From: Modestobacter sp.
GTDB lineage: Bacteria > Actinomycetota > Actinomycetes > Mycobacteriales > Geodermatophilaceae
Direction of reading: 5' to 3'
DNA length: 28,989 nt
NCBI GenBank assembly: GCA_025963425.1
Contig: JAOPUQ010000422.1
Span: 1-28,989, forward strand
Shown: positions 9,295-16,387 of the stretch, piece by piece
Position numbering within the stretch: the first letter of the stretch is position 1
How the letters are laid out: each line of letters opens with the position of its first letter
Translations under genes and position numbers: made by a program
The notes under the pieces: generated by a model
Seen by the model: the letters and a program-made list of their open reading frames with translations, nothing else
Database searches by the model: none
Told to the model about the DNA's origin: nothing

Positions 9295-9330
9295 CGGTGG
9301 ATCTGCTCGTACCCGTGGATCTGCTCGGCC
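9295..9330. repeat. 18-bp tandem direct repeat in the reductase-carboxylase junction
   Basis: Two adjacent 18-bp units share the 13-bp core GTGGATCTGCTCG (9297-9309 and 9315-9327). They lie in the 79-nt gap between the reductase stop and the carboxylase GTG start, just upstream of its ribosome binding site. An ATG directly after the reductase stop codon, in the same frame, opens a 95-codon frame that crosses this repeat and runs into the carboxylase gene out of frame. I see no support for it being translated. Confidence 0.6.
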
Positions 9331-9359
9331 AGGTCGACGGCACCGGGCCGGGCGTCCAT

Positions 9360-10175
9360 CTACATGTCGAGGCCGCCGTTGACGCCCCACACCTGGCCGG
9401 TGATGTACGACGACGCGTCCGCGGCCAGGAAGTGCACGACCCGGGCAACCTCTTCCGGCTGCCCCAGCCGCCCGAGAGGGATCTTCGCCCGGAGCCCGTC
9501 CAGGACCTTCTGCGGGACGGCATCCAGCATCTCGGTCCCGATGTAGCCCGGGGTCACGGCGTTCACCGTGACCCCGATCCCGTCGATCTTGCCCGCGCGC
9601 TGCAGCTGCATCGCGGCCTCCCGGGCCAGGGTCTTGGTGAGCCCGAACAGCCCCGACTTGGCGGACGCGTAGTTGACCTGCCCGATGCCGCCCGTCTCAC
9701 CGATCACCGAGGAGATCATCACGATGCGCCCGCTGCCCCGCTCGAGCATGTGGATCAACGCGGCCTGGGACAGGTAGAACGCTCCCGACAGGTTGACGTC
9801 GAGCACCCGCCGCCAGTCCTCGTCGACCATCTTCAGCACGGTCCGGTCAACGGTGATGCCGGCGTTGTTGACCAGGATGTCCAGCCGGCCGTGCTGGTCG
9901 ATCACCTCGGCGACACAGCGACGGCAGTCGTCAGCGGCTCCGATGTCGCCCCGGTGCACGGTCACGTGGCGGTCCGGGAAGGTGCCCGAGAAGTACTGCG
10001 CGAAAGCATAGGCCGCCTGCTGGTTGCCGCTGTAGCCGGCGGCGACGTCGGCGCCCTGCGTGGCCAGACTGCGGGAGATCGCCGCGCCGATCCCGCGGGT
10101 CCCGCCCGTCACGAAGGCCACCCTGCCGAGGAGCTTCTCGCTGAATCCGGTCGCGCGTACCTGCGTTGCTGTCAT
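9360..10175 (-). CDS. phaB: PhaB-like acetoacetyl-CoA reductase (short-chain dehydrogenase)
   Basis: A 271-residue classical SDR. The cofactor loop is TGGTRGIG, NNAG follows, and the catalytic set is Ser in MISSV with Tyr and Lys in YASAK. PGYIGTEM and the C-terminal VNGGLDM closely resemble PhaB (PGYIATDM, LNGGLHM), as do NAGITVDRTVLKM and the VIGETGGIGQVNYASAK stretch. PhaB reduces acetoacetyl-CoA to (R)-3-hydroxybutyryl-CoA with NADPH in the cytoplasm. The start ATG has GAGGAGG upstream. It is the first gene of the minus-strand operon leading into the carboxylase and ketosynthase. The alternative is a FabG-type ketoacyl-ACP reductase. The PhaB-like motifs and the phaC neighbour favour PhaB, but substrate choice is not visible in sequence. 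Confidence 0.88.
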   Translation of the reverse strand: MTATQVRATGFSEKLLGRVAFVTGGTRGIGAAISRSLATQGADVAAGYSGNQQAAYAFAQYFSGTFPDRHVTVHRGDIGAADDCRRCVAEVIDQHGRLDILVNNAGITVDRTVLKMVDEDWRRVLDVNLSGAFYLSQAALIHMLERGSGRIVMISSVIGETGGIGQVNYASAKSGLFGLTKTLAREAAMQLQRAGKIDGIGVTVNAVTPGYIGTEMLDAVPQKVLDGLRAKIPLGRLGQPEEVARVVHFLAADASSYITGQVWGVNGGLDM

Positions 10176-10282
10176 CGCGTCCTCCTCGGTCGCGGCGCGC
10201 CTCACGTCCCCCGGGAGCCGGAGCCGGATGGCTCCGTGTGCTCCGGCACCGGGCACCCGCGCAGCATGGCGCCAGCACTGCG

Positions 10283-10340
10283 GCGGCGTCAACGGAAGAC
10301 GGAACCGAGTCGGCTCGGTTCCGTGTTCCGTTGACGCCGC
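10283..10340. repeat. Long near-perfect inverted repeat (27-bp arms, 4-nt loop)
   Basis: The arms 10283-10309 and 10314-10340 are complementary at 26 of 27 positions (one G/G mismatch at 10298/10325) around the loop TCGG. The element sits between the VOC gene (ending 10411, minus strand) and the reductase start at 10175, so it is 70 nt past the VOC stop and about 108 nt upstream of the reductase start. There is no U-tract on either strand, so a simple intrinsic terminator is doubtful. A factor-assisted terminator, a structured leader or a small palindromic mobile element are the options. Confidence 0.85.
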
Positions 10341-10410
10341 ACCCGCCCCATCGGCCAGCTCTGCCGGCCCGCCCGGCGGGTCGGAAACGGGACGGACGCC
10401 GGGCCGATGC

Positions 10411-10842
10411 TCAGCCGGCCGGCGGGCAGAACAGTTCCAGCGCCAGCCCATCCGGGTCCGTGACGGCGAGCCCGGAGCCGTAGTGCGCATCGCGGATGTC
10501 GCCGTGCGGGACCCCCATGGCATCGAGCCGGTGCACCCAGGCGACGAGCTCGTCCCGATCCGCGCAGCCGAAGGCGACGTGGTCCATGCCCCGCCGCCGG
10601 GGGGAGAACTCGACGTCCTCGATGCCCTCCGGGAACCCATGGAGGCCGAGCAGGGTGCCGCCGAGCGCGAAGACGGCGTGCCGGAACGGCCCCGTGTCCT
10701 CGTCGAGGACCGGTTCGGCCCCGATGAGGGCCGAATACCACGGAACGCTCACGTCCAGGTCACGGACGGTCAGGGCGACGTGGGTGATCGGGCCGAGGGT
10801 CGGCGTACCGGCCCGGGCGGGTGTGGTCTGGCTTTCGGTCAT
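10411..10842 (-). CDS. VOC (glyoxalase/dioxygenase) family protein
   Basis: A 143-residue protein with two beta-alpha-beta-beta-beta repeats. The first metal-type His is in ITHVALTVRDLD, a second in GMDHVAFG, and the Glu in LALELFCPP, the usual pattern of the vicinal oxygen chelate superfamily. AAGGAGAG precedes the ATG. Members include glyoxalases, fosfomycin-resistance enzymes and extradiol dioxygenases; nothing here fixes the reaction. It is transcribed towards the PHA operon but is separated from it by 235 nt holding the long hairpin, so it is probably its own unit. Confidence 0.85.
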   Translation of the reverse strand: MTESQTTPARAGTPTLGPITHVALTVRDLDVSVPWYSALIGAEPVLDEDTGPFRHAVFALGGTLLGLHGFPEGIEDVEFSPRRRGMDHVAFGCADRDELVAWVHRLDAMGVPHGDIRDAHYGSGLAVTDPDGLALELFCPPAG

Positions 10843-11129
10843 CTGTTGCTCTCCTTCGTCGTGGGCGCCGGTCGGTCCGGGGCCCGCTGGCCGGCGTCCG
10901 GCGGCACCGCTGGCCGTACTCGCGGGGGCCGGTCGAGGGTGGGGCGCTGTCCGGGTGCGTCGGTCATGGCTGCAGCGTTCCGCGCGGCTGTCCGGCCGTG
11001 CGGTCGACGGACCTGTGACGAGCCCCGGAGCGCCAGAGGACCCGCTCATACCCATCGAGCTGCCTGGTGACTCTTCCGGTGCGGCGGCCCTACAGTCAGG
11101 GGCAGTTTCGTCACGCGAATGGACCACCC

Positions 11130-11919
11130 ATGGTGGAAGCCACGATCGCTCTGCTCGGTCGCTTACGTCGTCGTCGATGGCGCGGTCATCCCCGACGCTG
11201 CGTGGACACGGCGCTCGGCGTCCGGGCTGGTCGAGCTCCTGGCCCTGGCACCCGGCCGTTGCCTGCACCGCGAGCAGGTCCTCGACGTGCGCTGGCCCGC
11301 TCGTCGCCCGAGCAGGCACGGCCACGGCTGCACACCGCCGCGCACTACGCCCGGCGCGCGCTCGGTGACCCGTCCAGCGTGATGCTGCACGACGTCGTCC
11401 TCACCCTTCTCCCCCAGGCGGAGGTCGACCTGGACGTCGAGCGCTTCCTCCGGCCCGCCCGGGCCGCGATGTCGAGCCGATCGGCAGCCGACGTCGACGC
11501 CGCGCTCGCCGCGCAGGGCGGGCCCCTGCTCCCCGAAGACCTGTTCGGACCCTGGACCGAAGCCGACCGGGAGAGGCTCCAGCAGGTCCATCAGGGACGT
11601 CCTGCGCGGGGGCAGGCGCTGGAACGACCTGCTCCAGCTCGAGCCCGCCGACGAGCAGGCGCACCTGGAACTCATGCGTGCTCACGCTGCCCGTGGCGAT
11701 CGCCGCGGCGCCCTGCAGCAGTTCGAGCGACTGGACCGCGCGCTGCGACAGGCCCGGAGCGGGCGGGGCACCTCGGCCCGGGTCAGCGGGGCCAGCGCCC
11801 ACCTCGCCCGGGCCGAGGGCGACGACGGCGGCTCCCACCGCCTGCTGCAGGGAGCGGCGGACCGCTTCGATGCCTGCGGTCAGTCCCTGGACGCCCGCCG
11901 GTGCCGTACCGCGCTCCCC
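11130..11919 (+). pseudogene. Decayed AfsR/BTAD-type transcriptional regulator
   Basis: Stretches in changing frames rebuild a SARP/BTAD regulator. The ATG at 11130 starts with IALLGRL, and after a shift near 11160 comes VVVDGAVIPDAAW and HREQVLDVRWP (winged-helix DNA-binding domain). After a second shift near 11300 comes HTAAHYARRALGD with DVERFL and LLPEDLFGPW (BTAD domain). After a third shift near 11600 comes NDLLQLEPADEQAH and GDRRGALQQFERLDRAL. The segment then jumps to LLQGAADRFDACGQ, which looks like the far C-terminal TPR part, so the ATPase/TPR middle appears deleted. Three frameshifts plus an internal deletion make an intact product implausible. End positions are approximate. Confidence 0.75.
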
Positions 11920-12053
11920 CGCCGCTCGCCTCGGCCCCGGCTGGCCGGGGCATCCACCTGCCCGCCGGCTGATGCCGCTCGGCCCTCGCCCGGTCCCCCG
12001 GGAGTGGGGCGGTCCGGGCAGCGGCGTGCGTCAACGGCTGCGGGCGTGGCCCG

Positions 12054-13439
12054 TCATCGGTCGGTGATCCAGTTGCCGTGGAAGCCGAGTGGGACCCGCG
12101 CCGGGAGGTGAATGCGAGCGACGGGTTCGCCGGTGAAGTCCTGGGCCGCGATGATCACCAGGTCGGCAGCCCCGCGGTCCGGGTTGTGCACGAAGGCCAT
12201 GACGTAGCCGTCGTCCTCGGCGGCCTCGGGCGAGGACGGGGCGAACACAGCCTCGCCGACGGTGGCATCCCGCCCGAACTGGTGCCCCTGCACGGTTCCG
12301 GCGGCCAGGTCGTGCTTGAGGAGTGCGTTGGCGAACGCGCCGTCCTGGAAGGCACCGCCCGGCAGCACGGTGGCCCGGCTGATCTCCGCGACCGCGGCGC
12401 TGTAGCCGTAGCGGTGCGGCCGGGAGATGACCCGGTCGTCGACGCGCGGGAACTCCTGTTGGCGGTCATCCAGGCGCTGCTGGGTCACCGTGCCGGCGGA
12501 CGGGTCGATGGTCCAGCGGTCCAGCGTCAGCGGCCCCTGGCCGGCCAGGGCCGACAGGTCGTACGAGCCCTCGTACCGGCACAGGTCGACGACGACGCGG
12601 TCACCGTCGTCGTAGGCGTTGAGCGTGTGGAAGACCCAGCACGGGTCCACCTCCAGCCAACGGACCTCCCGGCCGGCGCCCTCCCGTGGCAGCAGCCCGA
12701 CGCGGGCCTGGTGCGACGCATTCCAGGCGTAGGGCAACGGCGAACCGGCAGACGCGGCATCCATGCTGAACGTGACCGGCAGGTCGAACAGCACCACGTA
12801 CCTCTCGGTGAGGGCGAAGTCGTGCATCATCGGCCCGTCGGCGACCGGGACGTCGGTGGTGCCGGTGACCTTCCCGTCCGCGCCGATGACGACGTGCTGC
12901 ACGTGGTCCCAGCCCCAGAAGTAGGCGACGGCATGCAGGTCGCCGGTCCGCCGGTCGAGCTTGGTGTGCGCGGCGTAGCCACCCGGCAGTGTGCCGTCGA
13001 AGTCGCACGGGCCGACCGTGTCCAGCTCGGCGGACAGCTCGTACGGCAGCGGGCCGGCCTCGACCGTGGCCAGGATGCGCCCGGCATGCGCGACGATGTG
13101 GGTGTTGGCGGCGAAGTCCATATCGGCATGCACGGGTCCGCCCGGCCACGTCTCGCCCAGTGACGTCGCCACGTGGTTGGAGCGGACCCAGCGGTTGCGG
13201 TACCACTCGGCCCTGCCGTTCCGCAGCCGCACGCCGTGCACCATGCCCGGACCGAGGAACCAGTGGGAGCCGGGGTCGTCCAGGCCCAGCGGATTGGGCC
13301 CGTTGCGCAGATAGCGTCCGCTCAGCTCGGTGGGCAGGCTGCCGGTCACCGGCAGGTCGAATGCCGTGACCTCCTCGGCCACCGGAGCGAACGGGCCCTC
13401 GAGGAACGGACTGCGGTCACGCCTCATGCGATCGGGCAT
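12054..13439 (-). CDS. Carotenoid oxygenase (CCD/lignostilbene dioxygenase family)
   Basis: A 461-residue member of the iron-dependent carotenoid cleavage dioxygenase family, which splits a C=C bond of carotenoids, apocarotenoids or stilbenes with O2. The N-terminal signature LSGRYLRNGPNPL is present. The four iron-binding His can be assigned to YAAHTKLD, MMHDFALTE, VFHTLNAYDD and GFHGNWI, so the active site looks complete. The frame opens further upstream; I prefer the ATG giving MPDRMRRDRS because AAGGGA lies upstream, while the longer start lacks a visible site. It has no signal peptide. It stands alone, with a degenerate regulator downstream and a 400-nt divergent region upstream. Substrate unknown. 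Confidence 0.9.
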   Translation of the reverse strand: MPDRMRRDRSPFLEGPFAPVAEEVTAFDLPVTGSLPTELSGRYLRNGPNPLGLDDPGSHWFLGPGMVHGVRLRNGRAEWYRNRWVRSNHVATSLGETWPGGPVHADMDFAANTHIVAHAGRILATVEAGPLPYELSAELDTVGPCDFDGTLPGGYAAHTKLDRRTGDLHAVAYFWGWDHVQHVVIGADGKVTGTTDVPVADGPMMHDFALTERYVVLFDLPVTFSMDAASAGSPLPYAWNASHQARVGLLPREGAGREVRWLEVDPCWVFHTLNAYDDGDRVVVDLCRYEGSYDLSALAGQGPLTLDRWTIDPSAGTVTQQRLDDRQQEFPRVDDRVISRPHRYGYSAAVAEISRATVLPGGAFQDGAFANALLKHDLAAGTVQGHQFGRDATVGEAVFAPSSPEAAEDDGYVMAFVHNPDRGAADLVIIAAQDFTGEPVARIHLPARVPLGFHGNWITDR

Positions 13440-13838
13440 CGCGGGTGTCCCTTGGACGAATCGACGGCCGGCGTCCATGTCGTGCCGTCAGTGGGGATTC
13501 TGGCCCCCTCGCGCCGCCGTCGAAAGACGTCGACGTACTGCTGCTCCCGGCCGTGAGCCTCACGACGCCGGGCGGGTCCACCCGGCGACGCTGGGCTGGT
13601 CCCACTGGCAGAGCGCCGATCGACCGGCGGCCGGGGGTTGCCCGCCCGGGACCGCCTCGCCACAGTTGTCCGATGGAGCCGCGGCAGTCGGCGCTTCAGG
13701 CGCCGCGGCCGGCCGGCCCGGAGCAGTACATCGGAACGGGCTCCGACCCGGCAGCGTGCGCGTCATTCCTTCCGCGGGTCCTGCACTGCCAGCCCGATGC
13801 CCAGGTGAGGGCGTCCGCAAGCCCACCGAGGAGGGCCG
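13440..13838. other. Divergent intergenic region, no gene recognised
   Basis: About 400 bp lie between the starts of the carotenoid oxygenase (minus) and the reductase fusion (plus). The open frames here are Arg/Pro/Ser-rich and look non-coding. The only small structure I see is an interrupted 13-bp palindrome (CGTGAG-C-CTCACG, 13552-13564). Promoters of both genes should lie here but I cannot place them. Confidence 0.5.
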
Positions 13839-15530
13839 ATGCGGCGGAACGTGCCAGCCATCCTCGTCGTCAGCCGGGACACCCGGACGCGGACGGTGAC
13901 GACCGAGGAGATCGAGAAGCGGTACGGGGACGACTATCTCGTCGTCAGCCGCGATGCTCCGGAGACGGCCTTCGAGGACCTCGTCCGCATGCGCGCCGAG
14001 GGTGTGGCCGTGGCGCTCCTGCTCGCCGGTTGCGTGTCCTCCGATGACGACGGCGTCTCGGTCCTCGCCCGGGCGCGGGCGCTGCACCCCGCGGCGAAGC
14101 GGGTAGCGGTACTCAGGTGGGGCGACTTCGCGCGGGCGCGGCAGATCTTCGATGCCCTGGGCGCCGGCGCCATCGACCACTACCTCCTGCGTCCGGAGCA
14201 CGCTCGGGACGAGGAGTTCCACGCGGCCGTGACCGAAGTCCTGGAGACGTGGACGGTCGCCGAGGGCGACGAGTTCGAGGCGGTCCGGCTGATCGGCGAT
14301 CCCTCGTCGCCCCGTAGCCACGAGCTCCGTGACATCTGCGCTCGCAACCACATCCCGTTCGGCTTCTACGACGCGCGGTCCGAGACCGGTCGTCGGCGAC
14401 TCGCCGAACTCGGGGACACGTCGCTGCAGCTGCCCGTCGTCGTGCTGGGCTTCACGCCCGGGCCCACGGTGCTCAGCAACCCCTCCGACCGTGAGATGGC
14501 CGACGCCTTCGGTGTCATGACGCCGCTCGCCTCCGACGCCCACGTCGACGTCGCCATCATCGGCGCCGGGCCGGCGGGCCTCGCGGCCGCCGTCTATGCC
14601 GCCTCGGAGGGGCTCGAGACCCTGGTCGTGGAGGAGCGGGCCGCCGGAGGGCAGGCGGGCACGACGTCGCTGATCCGCAACTACCCCGGCTTCGCGCGGG
14701 GGGTGACCGGCAGCAAGCTCGCCTTCAGCTCCTTCCACCAGGCATGGTCGTTCGGGGCCGCGTTCCCGTTCATGCGCGCCGCCACCGATCTCCGGGCAGA
14801 CGGTGTGGACAAGGTCCTCGGGCTGTCCGACGGGACGTCCGTGCGCTGCAGCTGCGTGATCATCGCCGCGGGTGCCGCGTACCGACGGCTCGACGTCCCA
14901 CCACTCGAGGCCCGGGTGGGACGGGGTGTGTACTACGGCGCGGCGACGTCGGAGGCGCCGTCGATGACGGGAAAGCGGGTCTTCGTCGTGGGCGGGGGCA
15001 ACTCCGCCGGGCAGGCCGCGGTCCACCTGGCGAACTACGCCTCCCAGGTCACCGTCCTGGTGCGCGGCAGCACTCTGGCCACCAGCATGTCCGACTACCT
15101 CATCCGGGAGATCGACGCGGCGCCCAACGTGGCTGTCCGGTACGGGGTGGAAGTCGTGGGGGGCGGTGGCGGCGAGGCACTCGACCACCTGCTGCTGCGC
15201 GTCGAGGGGACGAACCACGAGGAGAAGGTCCCCGCGGACGCCTTGTTCGTCCTCATCGGCTCGCGCCCGGCAACGGACTGGCTGGCGGACGCCGTCGTCC
15301 GCGACCCCTGGGGCTTCGTCTGCACCGGCGACGACGTTCCTCCCGACGACCGCCACCGCCCACCCTTCCCGCTGGAGACCAGCCTCCCCGGCGTCTTCGC
15401 GATCGGCGACGTCCGGCACGGGTCGGTCAAGCGGGTGGCATCGGCCGTCGGCGAGGGCGCGATCGCCGCCCAGTACCTCCACCGCTACCTGGACGATGCA
15501 CGCCGGACGACGCCGTCAGCGCGCCCGTGA
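13839..15530 (+). CDS. Receiver-like/glutaredoxin-like/thioredoxin-reductase-like FAD fusion protein, lacking CxxC
   Basis: A 563-residue fusion. Residues 1-140 look like a response-regulator receiver without the usual Asp-loop. Residues about 147-215 resemble a glutaredoxin-like fold (RLIGDPSSPRSHELRD to LPVVVLG) with Ser/Pro where the redox Cys pair would be. Residues 235-555 are a thioredoxin-reductase-type flavoprotein with FAD motif GAGPAG (242-247), NADPH motif VGGGNSAGQAA (384-394) and the C-terminal FAD motif AIGDVR. The CxxC of thioredoxin reductases should be near 367-370, where GAAT is found. The flavin and pyridine nucleotide sites look intact, so it probably acts as an NAD(P)H oxidoreductase without disulfide chemistry. 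Fused response regulator/thioredoxin reductases are a known group in actinobacteria; their role is poorly defined. AGGAGG precedes the ATG. Confidence 0.88.
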   Translation: MRRNVPAILVVSRDTRTRTVTTEEIEKRYGDDYLVVSRDAPETAFEDLVRMRAEGVAVALLLAGCVSSDDDGVSVLARARALHPAAKRVAVLRWGDFARARQIFDALGAGAIDHYLLRPEHARDEEFHAAVTEVLETWTVAEGDEFEAVRLIGDPSSPRSHELRDICARNHIPFGFYDARSETGRRRLAELGDTSLQLPVVVLGFTPGPTVLSNPSDREMADAFGVMTPLASDAHVDVAIIGAGPAGLAAAVYAASEGLETLVVEERAAGGQAGTTSLIRNYPGFARGVTGSKLAFSSFHQAWSFGAAFPFMRAATDLRADGVDKVLGLSDGTSVRCSCVIIAAGAAYRRLDVPPLEARVGRGVYYGAATSEAPSMTGKRVFVVGGGNSAGQAAVHLANYASQVTVLVRGSTLATSMSDYLIREIDAAPNVAVRYGVEVVGGGGGEALDHLLLRVEGTNHEEKVPADALFVLIGSRPATDWLADAVVRDPWGFVCTGDDVPPDDRHRPPFPLETSLPGVFAIGDVRHGSVKRVASAVGEGAIAAQYLHRYLDDARRTTPSARP

Positions 15531-15583
15531 CGGCCTCGCCTTCTCCCAGGCGTCGACCCTCCGCCGGGTTCATGTGCCCGACA

Positions 15584-16387
15584 TCAGGCCGCGAGCAGAC
15601 GAAGGAAGTCGAGCACCCCCTGCGGGCCCTCCAGGACCAGGTCGGCGCCGGCGATCAGCTGCGGCGGGGCCTCCGCCGACCGCACGGCCACCCGGAGCCC
15701 CTCGTGGTGGCCTTGGCCGGCGAGCTCCGCCACCGCGGCGAACGCGGGCAGATCACCGAGGTCGTCACCGACGACCACGACAGCCCGGGCGCCGGACTCG
15801 GCGACGACCCGTCGGACGGCGTCCCCCTTGTCGCTGGGCACCGGCGGACGCAGCTCCCAGACCAGCTTTCCCGGGATGAGCTCCAGCCCGTGCTCCTCGG
15901 CGATCTGCCGGGCGGTCCGGTCCACGGGTTCGGCCCACCGGTCGCGGTCGGGGACGCGACGCGTGTGGACGGCGACCGAGTACTCCTTGTCCTCCAACCA
16001 GGCGCCGCTGTCACGCACGGCGGCGGAGTCCCGTAGCGCCGCGGCGGCGGCGCTCACCGCCGGTCGCGCCGCCTCCAGCCGCGGGTCCACCTGGATCTGG
16101 CCCTCGTGCAGCTCCTGCAGCCCGTACAGCCCGAGGTAGCGCACCCCGGGAGCCGCGACATGCTCACCCAGGTAGGCAGCGGGCCGCCCGGAGACGATGG
16201 CGACGGCGGCGAACCGCTCCGCCAGCGGGCCGAGCAGCTCCACGATGCCCTGCAACGGCCGGGCCGCCTGCGGATCGTCGACCACCGGGCTGAGCGTCCC
16301 GTCGAAGTCCAGGCACAGGGCGACCTCCGGCGCCCGTCCGAGGAGCCCGCGTGCCGCCTGTTCGGCCGTGGCGGTTCCCGCGGTCAC
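15584..16387 (-). CDS. otsB: Trehalose-6-phosphate phosphatase
   Basis: A 267-residue HAD-family phosphatase that converts trehalose 6-phosphate to trehalose. Motif I is CLDFDGTLSPV with nucleophile Asp27 and acid/base Asp29; motif II is IVSGR; the lysine motif is PSDKGDAV; the metal motif is VGDDLGDLPAF. Length and order fit OtsB. The start is a GTG whose GTGA overlaps the stop of the upstream phosphorylase, so the two are translationally coupled. No trehalose-6-phosphate synthase (otsA) is in the window. The stop faces that of the flavoprotein 53 nt away. Confidence 0.92.
   Translation of the reverse strand: MTAGTATAEQAARGLLGRAPEVALCLDFDGTLSPVVDDPQAARPLQGIVELLGPLAERFAAVAIVSGRPAAYLGEHVAAPGVRYLGLYGLQELHEGQIQVDPRLEAARPAVSAAAAALRDSAAVRDSGAWLEDKEYSVAVHTRRVPDRDRWAEPVDRTARQIAEEHGLELIPGKLVWELRPPVPSDKGDAVRRVVAESGARAVVVVGDDLGDLPAFAAVAELAGQGHHEGLRVAVRSAEAPPQLIAGADLVLEGPQGVLDFLRLLAA

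Noticed and set aside
13552..13564. Interrupted palindrome CGTGAG-C-CTCACG as an operator
   Set aside because: Only 6-bp arms in very GC-rich DNA, with no second copy seen; too weak to call.
13560..15482. 640-codon minus-strand frame opposite the FAD fusion
   Set aside because: The plus-strand frame has clear FAD and NADPH motifs; this one has none.
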